Of a DNA stretch of 44,843 nt, positions 15,924 through 24,204 are shown piece after piece. Source of the stretch: Variovorax ginsengisoli. GTDB taxonomy: Bacteria; Pseudomonadota; Gammaproteobacteria; Burkholderiales; Burkholderiaceae_C. Both the position numbers and the translations under genes were made by a program. The notes under the pieces are model-generated. The model did no database searches, had not been told where the DNA came from, and saw only the letters and a list, made by a program, of their open reading frames with translations. The DNA lies in contig NZ_JAUJZH010000046.1 in NCBI RefSeq assembly GCF_030486595.1, positions 1 through 44,843 of the forward strand, given 5' to 3'. Position 1 is the first letter of the stretch. Every line of letters starts with the position of its first letter.

Positions 15924-16422
15924 CGGAGAGGCTCTTTCTGCAAAGGAGAAACGCCTTCATCTTGGACGAATTTGACGGCCTGCACCAGACCGAATTCGCA
16001 CTCTCAAGCAACTCGCAAGCTTCGCCTGCAAAGCGTGCGTGTTTTGCAATTCGCTGCGGCAGCGGGCCCGCTTACGCATACAAATGCTGAGCCCCCTGGC
16101 GTCGATCGGCATCCAAAGCCTCGACCCGAACTTGAAGATGCCTGATTCTGATCGCAACAAGATCTCCGTTCAGAAGCGACATTTCATCGGGGTGTGCCGG
16201 TCGATGGCGAGGGTCACCGACATTGGCCCGGCGTTGGCGGCAGGCAACGACTTCTCGAATTGATCGCCGAGTCTCACGCATTGCCCGCGCGGAGCAGATT
16301 GCGCTTCGCCGCGCAGCCAATCGGCATTTGCCACCGTTTTCGGCATCTGCTTCGGCACCCACGCGAGAACGCCCAAACTTAGCATCAGGGTCGTGTTCCA
16401 CCCTCCTGAGAGTCCACTTTTC
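15924..16422. other. Divergent intergenic region between GNAT/ghrA (-) and cupin/HAD operon (+)
   Basis: About 500 bases with no recognised gene. It should hold the two divergent promoters. A minus-strand open frame near 16300-16450 (NTTLMLSLGVLAWVPKQMP) looks somewhat protein-like and might be a gene remnant, but I cannot assign it. No clear operator palindrome. Confidence 0.4.
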
Positions 16423-16779
16423 ATGTCAAAGAATCTGCTCATCGACTTCAACTTCGATCAACTCGGCGAACCGCGTGAGTACCGGCCGCCCGCTGAACGC
16501 GCCATAGAAGGCGACATCGTGTGCCGCAACTGGGATGTCGACAGCGCCAAGGACGACAAGGTGCGCGCTGGCGTGTGGGAGTCGACGCCCGGCGTCAACC
16601 GCTCCATCAAGGGCGAGACCTGGGAGTTCTGCCTGATCCTGTCCGGCGTGGTCGAGCTCACCGAGGACGGACAGCGCCCGGTCACATACAAGGCCGGGGA
16701 CTGCTTCATCATGAAGCCCGGCTACACCGGCACCTGGCGCACCCTCGAGACCGTGCGCAAAGTGTGGATCATGGCCTGA
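16423..16779 (+). CDS. Single-domain cupin (DUF861/EutQ-like)
   Basis: The small cupin has 118 residues. A core of GVWESTPGVNRSIKG, then ETWEFCLILSGVVELTED and YKAGDCFIMKPGYTGTW, matches the DUF861 cupin family. It resembles the second half of the bicupin at 7158-7877, for example in the WESTP motif. The ATG at 16423 starts a rightward series of catabolic genes. A 13-bp perfect hairpin lies 44 bases after its stop, before the HAD gene. Members of this family are found with amine, ureide and opine degradation genes; the reaction is not known. Confidence 0.8.
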   Translation: MSKNLLIDFNFDQLGEPREYRPPAERAIEGDIVCRNWDVDSAKDDKVRAGVWESTPGVNRSIKGETWEFCLILSGVVELTEDGQRPVTYKAGDCFIMKPGYTGTWRTLETVRKVWIMA

Positions 16780-16822
16780 GCATGACCCAGCCTGCCGCTT
16801 CAAAAACGTGCGCATCGCCTTC

Positions 16823-16850
16823 GCAGCGACGCACCGAGGTGCGTCGCTGC
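16823..16850 (+). terminator. Perfect hairpin between cupin and HAD genes
   Basis: Arms at 16823-16835 and 16838-16850 are exact reverse complements of 13 bases with only GA between them (physically a 12-bp stem with a CGAG loop). No T-run follows, so it is not a classical intrinsic terminator. It may be a weak terminator, an mRNA-stabilising hairpin or a protein-binding palindrome separating the cupin from the rest of the operon. Confidence 0.5.
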
Positions 16851-17014
16851 ACGCGCAAGGGGCAGACCGCACGGGATGCCGCGGCACCCCCTCCAAACCG
16901 CAGTTTTCGTGTGCCAGACGCCCAATTTCCCTACGGCCTCAGCGCTTGTGCGTGCTGCAATCACGTCGTCATCAGTTCGCCTCATTTACATCTGTCATTT
17001 AAGGAATAGAGACC

Positions 17015-17680
17015 ATGACCTTCCGTCCCAAGTACATCACCTTCGACTGCTATGGCACCCTCACGCGCTTTCGCATGGGCGACTTGGCGCGCGACATGTT
17101 CGCCGACCGCATCCCGGCCGAACGCATGGAGCAGTTCGTCGCCGACTTCAGCGCCTACCGCTTCGACGAGGTGCTGGGCGACTGGCAGCCCTACGACGTG
17201 GTGCTGAAGAACGCGGTGCGCCGCCTGTGCAAGAAGTGGAAGATCCAGTACCTCGACCATGAGGCGCAGAAGTACTATGACGCGGTGCCGACCTGGGGCC
17301 CACATGACGACGTCCCTGCCGGCCTTGCAAAGGTCGCCAGGGAGATCCCGCTGGTGATCATGTCGAACGCCTCGGACAGCCAGATCCAGAAGAACGTCGC
17401 CATGCTCGGCGCGCCCTTCCATCGCGTCTACACCGCGCAGCAGGCCCAGGCGTACAAGCCGCGCCTGCAGGCCTTCGAATACATGCTCGATTCGCTGGGC
17501 TGCAACCCCGAGGACGTGCTGCACGTGTCCTCCAGCCTGCGCTACGACTTGATGTCAGCGGACGACCTGGGCATCGTCAACAAGGTCTTCGTCAATCGCG
17601 GCCACGGCCCGGGCAACCCGGCCTACCGCTACGTCGAGATCAAGGACATTGGCGGCCTCCCCGGCGTGGTCGGTCTCTGA
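17015..17680 (+). CDS. HAD-superfamily hydrolase, haloacid dehalogenase type II family (paralogue 1)
   Basis: The product has 221 residues. Motif I is YITFDCYGTLTRF (nucleophile D11), motif II is IMSNASDSQ and motif III is AYKPRLQAFEYML. Motif IV is atypical, HVSSSLRYDLMSADDLG, where dehalogenases carry an SSNAWD-like sequence. It is clearly paralogous to the HAD at 28916-29581, about half the residues identical by eye. The two share YDAVPTW and HVSSS-RYDLM, which the HAD at 11993 lacks. A purine-rich AAGGAAT lies before the ATG. The PuuB-like oxidase gene starts 22 bases after the stop. Dehalogenase activity should not be assumed; a phosphatase or other C-X hydrolase role is equally possible. 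Confidence 0.85.
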   Translation: MTFRPKYITFDCYGTLTRFRMGDLARDMFADRIPAERMEQFVADFSAYRFDEVLGDWQPYDVVLKNAVRRLCKKWKIQYLDHEAQKYYDAVPTWGPHDDVPAGLAKVAREIPLVIMSNASDSQIQKNVAMLGAPFHRVYTAQQAQAYKPRLQAFEYMLDSLGCNPEDVLHVSSSLRYDLMSADDLGIVNKVFVNRGHGPGNPAYRYVEIKDIGGLPGVVGL

Positions 17681-17702
17681 TCCGTTGCAAGCACCGCACG
17701 CC

Positions 17703-18995
17703 ATGAAGCTTGAATCCTATTGGACCGATTCGGCGCCCGCCTTCGTCTCGCGCTCGTGCGAGCTGCCGGCGCAGGTGGATGTCGCCATCGTGGGCGGCGG
17801 CTTCACCGGCCTCTCGGCGGCGCTGGCGCTGACGAGGCGCGGCGCCAAGGTGGCGGTGCTGGAGGCCGGCGAGCGCGTAGCGGCCGAAGCCTCGGGGCGC
17901 AACGGCGGGCATGTCAACAATGGGCTCGCCCAGGACTACGCTGAAGTGGCCGCCAAGGTCGGCGTCGAGCGCGCCCGAGGCTGGTACCACGCCTACGACG
18001 AAGCCGTGGACACGGTTGAGCGGATTGTGCGCGAGGAGGCTATCGCCTGCGACTTCCTGCGCCACGGAAAGCTCAAGCTCGCCACGCGGCCGAGCCAGAT
18101 GGACGCACTGGAGCGTAGCGCCGAGCGCCTGATCGGTGACGGCGTTGACACCGATGTCCAGGTGCTCGACGCGGCTACCGTACGCGCCGAAGTGCAGAGC
18201 GACCAGTTCCACGGTGGCCTGCTCTACAAGCGCAGCGGGCAGATGCACATGGGCCGCTTCGCCCAAGGGTTGGCAGCGGCGGCCGAGCGCAGCGGTGCGC
18301 AAATCCACACCGGCACGAACGTGCAGCGCATCGAACGCCTGGGCCAGGGCCACGCGCACAAGCTGCACACCGGCCGCGGCACCGTCGCCGCACAGCAGGT
18401 GCTGCTGGCCACCGGGGCGACGCGCCACGGCGGCTACGGCAGCTTCGGCTGGCTGCGCCGGCGTATCGTGCCGATCGGAAGCTTCATCGTGGTCACCGAG
18501 CCACTGGGCGCCGAGCGCGCGCAGGCCCTGCTGGCCGCACGGCGTACTTACACCACGGTGGCCAACATCCACCACTACTTCCGGCTCACCCCGGACCACC
18601 GGCTGGTGTTCGGCGGGCGTGCGCGCTTCGCGATCTCCAGCCCGCAGTCGGATGCCGCCAGCGGCGAGATCCTGCGCGCCGGGCTGGCCCAGATTTTCCC
18701 GCAGCTCGGCGCCGTGCGGCTGGACTACTGCTGGGGCGGCCTGGTCGACATGACGCAGGACCGTCTGCCCCACGCCGGCGAGCGCGAGGGCCTCTACTAC
18801 GCGATGGGCTACAGCGGCCATGGCACACAGATGTCGGTCCACATGGGCCAGCGGATGGCGGCCGTGATGGGCGGCGATGCGCTTGCCAACCCCTGGCAAG
18901 GCCGCGACTGGCCTGCCATCCCTGGCCACTTCGGCCCGCCGTGGTTCCTGCCGGCGATCGGCCTTTACTACACGCTCAAGGACAGGCTGGCCTGA
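17703..18995 (+). CDS. FAD-dependent oxidoreductase (gamma-glutamylputrescine oxidase PuuB-like)
   Basis: The product has 430 residues. The N-terminal YWTDSAP motif is typical of PuuB-type DAO proteins. The FAD-binding VAIVGGGFTGLSAALAL lies near 28-44 and EASGRNGGHVNNGL follows. At the C-terminus MGYSGHGTQMSVHMG forms the second flavin contact. Such enzymes oxidise primary or secondary amines to aldehydes with release of H2O2 or transfer of electrons. It sits directly upstream of a Dpp-type importer, so it probably acts on the imported compound or its first product. No glutamylpolyamine synthetase (PuuA) is encoded in the window, so a true Puu pathway is not complete here. Confidence 0.87.
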   Translation: MKLESYWTDSAPAFVSRSCELPAQVDVAIVGGGFTGLSAALALTRRGAKVAVLEAGERVAAEASGRNGGHVNNGLAQDYAEVAAKVGVERARGWYHAYDEAVDTVERIVREEAIACDFLRHGKLKLATRPSQMDALERSAERLIGDGVDTDVQVLDAATVRAEVQSDQFHGGLLYKRSGQMHMGRFAQGLAAAAERSGAQIHTGTNVQRIERLGQGHAHKLHTGRGTVAAQQVLLATGATRHGGYGSFGWLRRRIVPIGSFIVVTEPLGAERAQALLAARRTYTTVANIHHYFRLTPDHRLVFGGRARFAISSPQSDAASGEILRAGLAQIFPQLGAVRLDYCWGGLVDMTQDRLPHAGEREGLYYAMGYSGHGTQMSVHMGQRMAAVMGGDALANPWQGRDWPAIPGHFGPPWFLPAIGLYYTLKDRLA

Positions 18996-19045
18996 GCGCC
19001 CTAGCTACCACCTTTCTTCATCGATCCACCAAGAGGAGCAACCCC

Positions 19046-20668
19046 ATGAACAGCACCAGCAACACGAGCTTCGAGAAGCTCGTCGGTCCCGCCGAGAGCC
19101 TTCGCGTGATGGAGTCGCTCAAGCGCGGCGCCACGCGGCGCGACATCCTCGCGATGCTGATGGCGGGCGGCATGCAGGCCACGCTGGCCGGTGGCATCGC
19201 AGGCGCGGCGATGAGCGCCCATGCGCAGACGCCGAAGAAGGGCGGCCGCATCCGCGTCGCAGGCGCCACTGCCGCCGCCACCGACACGCTCGACCCGGCC
19301 AAGCAGTCGAATCAGACCGACTACTCGCGCTGCAACATGATCTACAACGGGTTGACATCGCTGGACGGCAGCCTGACGCCGCAGCCCGCGCTCGCCGAAT
19401 CGTTCACCACCAAGGATGCCAAGACCTGGGTTTTCACGCTCCGCAAGGGCGTCACCTTCCACGACGGCAAGGCGCTGTCGCCGGCCGACGTCGTGTTCTC
19501 GGTGATGCGCCACAGGGACCCGGCCACCGCTTCCAAGGCCAAGGTGCTCGCCGACCAGATCGACAGCGCCAAGGCCACCGGCCCCAACGAAGTGACCTTC
19601 GTGCTCAGCGCCCCGAACGCCGACCTGCCGGTCATCCTCGGCACCTCCCACTTCCAAATCGTCAAGGAAGGCACCACCGACTTCAACGCCGGCATCGGCA
19701 CCGGCCCCTACAAGCTCAAGGAGTTCAAGCCCGGCGTGCGCTCGCTGATGGTGCGCAACGACGCCTACTGGAAGCCCGGCAAGCCCTACCTCGACGAGAT
19801 CGAATTCGTCGGCATTGGCGACGAAACCGCACGCGTCAACGCGCTGCTGTCAGGCGGAATGGACCTGGTGGGGTCGGTCAATCCGCGCTCGGTCGAGCGC
19901 GTGAAGGGTACGCCCGGCTTTGGGATCTTCGTTACCCAGTCCGGTCAGTACTCAGACCTCGTGATGCGCAAGGACGTAGGTCCCGGCGCCAACCCGGATT
20001 TCGTGCTTGGGATGAAGTACCTCTTCGACCGCGAGCAAATGAAGAAAACCATCGCGCTCGACTACGCCGTGGTCGGCAACGACCAGCCGATCGATCCGAC
20101 CAACCGCTTTCATTTTGCCGGCCTGCCGCAGCGGCCCTTCGACCTTGACAAGGCAAAGTTCCACCTGCAGAAGTCCGGCGTTACGGGCAAGGTGCCGATG
20201 GTGGCATCGCCCGCGGCGCTGTACTCGGTGGAGATGGCGCTGTTGCTGCAGCAGACGGCCCAGCGCGCCGGGCTGGAAATCGACATCAAGCGCATGCCGG
20301 CCGACGGCTACTGGTCGAACCACTGGCTCAACAGCCAAGTCGGCTTCGGCAATGTGAACCCGCGCCCGAGCGCCGACGTGCTGCTGACGCAGTTCTTCCA
20401 GTCGGGAGCGGCGTGGAACGAGTCGCGCTGGAAGAGCGAGAAGTTCGATCAGTTGCTGCTGGCGTCGCGCGCCGAGACGGACCTGGCCAAGCGCAAGCAG
20501 ATGTACGCCGACATGCAGACCATGATTCACCAGGATGCCGGCATCGGCATCCCGCTGTTTCTCGCCAGCATCGACGGCCACACTTCCAAGCTCAAGGGTC
20601 TGGCGCCGATCCCCCTGGGCGGCCTCATGGGCTACAACTTTGCCGAGAACGTCTGGCTCGAGGCCTGA
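19046..20668 (+). CDS. ABC transporter periplasmic substrate-binding protein (Dpp/Opp, SBP family 5)
   Basis: The product has 540 residues. A long N-terminal leader with a twin-arginine core (TRRDIL near 30-35), a hydrophobic stretch and an AHA cleavage site near residue 60 points to Tat export. The mature part has the family-5 signature (PALAESFTTKDAKTWVFTL, then LRKGVTFHDGKALSPADVVF) and FDLDKAKFHLQKSG. Family-5 proteins bind dipeptides, oligopeptides, opines and other amino compounds. AAGAGGAG precedes the ATG by a normal distance. It is followed by both permeases and the ATPase, making a complete importer. The pocket specificity cannot be read from sequence. Confidence 0.92.
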   Translation: MNSTSNTSFEKLVGPAESLRVMESLKRGATRRDILAMLMAGGMQATLAGGIAGAAMSAHAQTPKKGGRIRVAGATAAATDTLDPAKQSNQTDYSRCNMIYNGLTSLDGSLTPQPALAESFTTKDAKTWVFTLRKGVTFHDGKALSPADVVFSVMRHRDPATASKAKVLADQIDSAKATGPNEVTFVLSAPNADLPVILGTSHFQIVKEGTTDFNAGIGTGPYKLKEFKPGVRSLMVRNDAYWKPGKPYLDEIEFVGIGDETARVNALLSGGMDLVGSVNPRSVERVKGTPGFGIFVTQSGQYSDLVMRKDVGPGANPDFVLGMKYLFDREQMKKTIALDYAVVGNDQPIDPTNRFHFAGLPQRPFDLDKAKFHLQKSGVTGKVPMVASPAALYSVEMALLLQQTAQRAGLEIDIKRMPADGYWSNHWLNSQVGFGNVNPRPSADVLLTQFFQSGAAWNESRWKSEKFDQLLLASRAETDLAKRKQMYADMQTMIHQDAGIGIPLFLASIDGHTSKLKGLAPIPLGGLMGYNFAENVWLEA

Positions 20669-20692
20669 TCTGCAAGCGCCGGAGGATTCCCC

Positions 20693-21649
20693 ATGAACCA
20701 CGTGATTCTGAAGCTCCTCGGCCAGCGCATCGCGTTGGCGTTGCTTTCGCTGCTCGCAGTGTCGGTCATCGTCTTCTCGATCACGGCGGTACTGCCGGGC
20801 GATGCGGCGCAGGAGCAACTAGGCCAGGACGCCACGCCGGAGGCAGTTGCGGCGCTGCGAGCCCAGATGGGTCTGGACGTGCCGGCGCCCCAGCGCTACG
20901 CGAAGTGGCTGCTCGGCATGGTGAAGGGCGATCCCGGCCTCTCGGCCACCACGCAGATGCCGGTGGCCGAGCTGGTCGCCAGCCGCCTGCCCAACTCTCT
21001 GTTGCTGGCTGCGGTGACCGCGCTGTTCTCCGTGCCGATCGCACTGGCACTCGGCATCGCCTCGGCGGTCTGGCGCGGCTCCTGGTTCGACCGGGCGGTC
21101 TCGACGACGGCCGTTGGCGTGGTGTCGGTACCGGAATTCCTGGTCGCGACGCTGGCGGTGCTGGTGTTCGCCGTCAAGCTGCGGTGGCTGCCGGCGCTGT
21201 CCTTCGTGAACGACATCGAGTCGATCGGGCAGATGCTGCGCGCCTTTGCCATGCCGGTGATGGTGCTGTGCTGCGTGATCGTCGCACAGATGATGCGCAT
21301 GACCCGCGCGGCTGTCATCGACCAGCTCGAGGCGCCTTACATCGAGATGGTGCGGCTCAAAGGCGCCTCGCCGATACGCATGGTGCTGGCGCATGCGCTG
21401 CCCAATGCGGTGGGACCGATCGCCAACGCCGTGGCGCTGAGCCTGTCGTACCTGCTGGGCGGCGTGATCATCGTCGAGACCATCTTCAACTACCCCGGCA
21501 TTGCCAAGCTGATGGTCGACGGGGTCTCGCAGCGCGACATGCCGCTGGTGCAGACCTGCGCCATGATCTTCTGCTGCGCTTACCTGATCCTGGTGACGAC
21601 GGCCGACATCTGCGGCATCGTCGCCAACCCGCGGCTGCGGCACCGTTGA
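20693..21649 (+). CDS. ABC transporter permease (DppB-like)
   Basis: The 318-residue membrane protein of the BPD_transp_1 family has the N-terminal LGQRIALALLSLLAVSVIVF helix. The extracellular GDAAQEQLGQDATPEAVAAL loop and the cytoplasmic EAA loop follow (YIEMVRLKGASPIRMVLAHA, then LPNAV), which docks on the ATPase. About six transmembrane helices are visible. A GGAGG ribosome-binding site lies seven to eight bases before the ATG. It pairs with the DppC-like permease 10 bases downstream. Confidence 0.92.
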   Translation: MNHVILKLLGQRIALALLSLLAVSVIVFSITAVLPGDAAQEQLGQDATPEAVAALRAQMGLDVPAPQRYAKWLLGMVKGDPGLSATTQMPVAELVASRLPNSLLLAAVTALFSVPIALALGIASAVWRGSWFDRAVSTTAVGVVSVPEFLVATLAVLVFAVKLRWLPALSFVNDIESIGQMLRAFAMPVMVLCCVIVAQMMRMTRAAVIDQLEAPYIEMVRLKGASPIRMVLAHALPNAVGPIANAVALSLSYLLGGVIIVETIFNYPGIAKLMVDGVSQRDMPLVQTCAMIFCCAYLILVTTADICGIVANPRLRHR

Positions 21650-21659
21650 GGAACGCACC

Positions 21660-22565
21660 ATGGAAACGACCACCCCTGCAACAGTCGTGAGCGCCACGGC
21701 TTCCCTGGCGGCAGCGTTGCCAGATCGCCGGAGCGGCCCTCTGCGCTGGCTCGCCGGCTTCGGGCCATCCGGGCTCCTGGGCCTCGCGGTGCTGCTGTTC
21801 TGGCTGCTCGCGGCGCTGCTCGGCCCCTGGCTACTCTCGCACGGCACGGCGGCCACGGGCACCTCGAACGTCTTCGCGCCGATCAGCGCGGCGCACTGGC
21901 TGGGGACCGACTACCTCGGCCGCGACATGCTGGCGCTCATCATCGAGGGGGCGCGCTACACGATCGGCGTCGCGCTGCTGGCCACCGTGCTGGCCAGCGG
22001 TACCGGCATCACGCTGGCGCTGCTGGCCGCGGCCAGCGGCCGCTGGATCGATGCGGTGCTGAGTCGCGGCCTGGACACGCTGACCGCGATCCCGAGCAAG
22101 ATGTTCGCGCTCATCATGGTGGCGGGCTTCGGCTCCTCGGTGCCGATGCTGGTGGTCACGGCGGGCATCATCTACGTGCCGGGCGCCTACCGCATGGCGC
22201 GCTCGCTGGCCGTCAACATCAATGCGCTCGACTACGTGACCGTGGCGCGCACCCGCGGCGAAGGCACGCTGTACATCATGCTGCGCGAGATCCTGCCCAA
22301 CATCCTGGGGCCGATGCTGGCCGACCTCGGCCTGCGCTTCGTCTACGTCGTGCTGCTGCTGGCCAGCCTGAGCTTCCTCGGCCTGGGCATTCAGCCGCCT
22401 GCAGCCGACTGGGGCTCGCTGGTGCGCGAGAACATTGGCGCCCTGGCCATGGGCGGGGCCTCGGTGATCGTGCCGGCGCTGGCCATCGCGAGCCTGACCA
22501 TCGCGGTCAACCTCGTCATCGACAACCTGCCGGGCCGCACCGCCCGGGAACGAGGAGCACGCTGA
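21660..22565 (+). CDS. ABC transporter permease (DppC-like)
   Basis: The 301-residue inner-membrane permease has an N-terminal OppC-like helix region, the HWLGTDYLGRDMLALIIEGA motif diagnostic of DppC/OppC, and the EAA loop DYVTVARTRGEGTLYIMLRE followed by ILPNI. About six transmembrane helices. GAGGA precedes the ATG. The TGA overlaps the ATG of the ATPase gene (TGATG), so stoichiometric expression is likely. Confidence 0.92.
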   Translation: METTTPATVVSATASLAAALPDRRSGPLRWLAGFGPSGLLGLAVLLFWLLAALLGPWLLSHGTAATGTSNVFAPISAAHWLGTDYLGRDMLALIIEGARYTIGVALLATVLASGTGITLALLAAASGRWIDAVLSRGLDTLTAIPSKMFALIMVAGFGSSVPMLVVTAGIIYVPGAYRMARSLAVNINALDYVTVARTRGEGTLYIMLREILPNILGPMLADLGLRFVYVVLLLASLSFLGLGIQPPAADWGSLVRENIGALAMGGASVIVPALAIASLTIAVNLVIDNLPGRTARERGAR

Positions 22566-24193
22566 TGGGCGCACCACTCATTGTCCAGGGCCTCAGCATC
22601 TCGGCCGGCGCGAACACGCTGGTCGACAACCTGAGCTTCTCCGTGCAGCCCGGCGAGGTGCTGGCGCTGATCGGCGAGTCGGGTTCCGGCAAGACCACCA
22701 CCGCGCTGGCACTGATGGGCTATGCGCGCCACGGCTGCCGCATCTCGGCGGGCCGCGTGCAGATCGGCGACACCGACGTGCTGGTGCTCGATGCGCCTCG
22801 GCAGCGCGCGCTGCGCGGCCGCACGGTTTCCTACATCGCGCAGAGCGCGGCCGCCTCCTTCAATCCCTCGCGCACGATCATGGACCAAGTGATCGAGCCG
22901 ACCGTCATTCACGGCCTGTGCAAGCGGGCCGAGGCCGAGGCGAGGGCCGTGCAGCTGTTTCGCGAGCTGGCACTGCCCGATCCGGAGACCATCGGCGATC
23001 GCTATCCGCACCAGGTCTCCGGCGGCCAGTTGCAGCGGCTGATGGCCGCCATGGCACTGATCGGCGACCCCGAGCTCGTGATCCTCGACGAGCCGACCAC
23101 CGCGCTCGACGTGACGACGCAGATCGAGGTGCTGCGCGCCTTCCGCCGCGTGGTGCGCGATCGCCGCGCCACCGCGGTGTATGTGAGCCACGACCTGGCC
23201 GTGGTGGCGCAGATGGCGGACCATATCCTGGTGCTGCGCGACGGAAAGATGCGCGAGCTGAACGCGACCGGGCAGATTCTCTCGGCACCGGAGGACGATT
23301 ACACGAAGTGCCTGCTGGCCGCGGCGCGGCCGGTGCCGCGCGCGTCGGCCAAGGCAGCCAACGACGATCCCGAGTTGTTGCTCCATGTGCAGCAGCTCTC
23401 GGCTGGCTACGGTCCCGTGGATGCGCAGGGACGTCCAGCGACGCCGATCCTGCAGGACATCGACCTCAAGCTCCACCGCGGCCAGGCGATCGGCGTGATC
23501 GGCGAGTCCGGCTCCGGCAAGACCACGCTGGCGCGGGCCGTGGCCGGCCTGATCAAGCCCAGCCACGGCAGCGTGCTGTTCCGCGGCCACGAACTCAAGC
23601 CGACGCTGCAGCAGCGCGACCGGGACGAGCTGCGCCGCATCCAGATCGTGTTCCAGATGGCCGACACGGCGCTGAACCCGTCGCAGACCATCGAGCGCAT
23701 CCTGGCGCGGCCGCTCCAGTTCTACAAGGGCCTGCGCGGCGAGCCGCTCAAGCGCCGCATCCGCGAATTGCTGGATCTCGTGAAGTTGCCGCAGACGGTC
23801 GCCGGGCGCCTGCCGGGCGGCCTCTCGGGCGGGCAGAAGCAGCGCGTGAACCTCGCGCGCGCGCTCGCGGCCGACCCCGACCTGATCCTCTGCGACGAGG
23901 TGACCTCCGCGCTCGACACCGTGGTCGCCGCGGCGGTGCTCGAACTGCTGGCCGAGCTGCGGCGCGAGCTCGGCGTGTCCTACTTGTTCATCAGCCACGA
24001 CCTGCACACGGTGCGCGCGGTGTGCGACGAGATCGTGGTGATGCAGCATGGCCGCAAGCTGGCGCAGGTGGCACGCCGCGACTACGAGCGCGGGCCGCAC
24101 CACCCCTACTACGAACTGCTGGCCCGATCGGTTCCCGAACTGCGCCAGGGCTGGCTCGACGACATGGACCGCACGGCGGCGGGAGCAACATGA
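22565..24193 (+). CDS. ABC transporter ATP-binding protein, fused DppD-DppF (two nucleotide-binding domains)
   Basis: The product has 542 residues with two complete ATPase domains in one chain. Domain 1 has Walker A GESGSGKTTT (37-46), signature VSGGQLQRL and Walker B VILDEPTTALD (near 172). Domain 2 has Walker A GESGSGKTTLARA (near 314), signature LSGGQKQRV and Walker B LILCDEVTSALD (near 439). Both catalytic glutamates are kept. The oligopeptide-transporter C-terminal extensions with YTKCLLAA and HPYYELLARSVPEL follow each domain. Tandem arrangement as in GsiA-type importers. It overlaps the next gene region (ATGA at 24190), consistent with one operon. Confidence 0.92.
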   Translation: MGAPLIVQGLSISAGANTLVDNLSFSVQPGEVLALIGESGSGKTTTALALMGYARHGCRISAGRVQIGDTDVLVLDAPRQRALRGRTVSYIAQSAAASFNPSRTIMDQVIEPTVIHGLCKRAEAEARAVQLFRELALPDPETIGDRYPHQVSGGQLQRLMAAMALIGDPELVILDEPTTALDVTTQIEVLRAFRRVVRDRRATAVYVSHDLAVVAQMADHILVLRDGKMRELNATGQILSAPEDDYTKCLLAAARPVPRASAKAANDDPELLLHVQQLSAGYGPVDAQGRPATPILQDIDLKLHRGQAIGVIGESGSGKTTLARAVAGLIKPSHGSVLFRGHELKPTLQQRDRDELRRIQIVFQMADTALNPSQTIERILARPLQFYKGLRGEPLKRRIRELLDLVKLPQTVAGRLPGGLSGGQKQRVNLARALAADPDLILCDEVTSALDTVVAAAVLELLAELRRELGVSYLFISHDLHTVRAVCDEIVVMQHGRKLAQVARRDYERGPHHPYYELLARSVPELRQGWLDDMDRTAAGAT

Positions 24194-24204
24194 GGAAAAC
24201 CGAA

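Noticed and set aside
22391..24103. 570-codon minus-strand open frame opposite the ABC ATPase
   Set aside because: Translation is His/Arg/Gln-rich without family motifs, whereas the plus strand encodes a clear two-domain ATPase.
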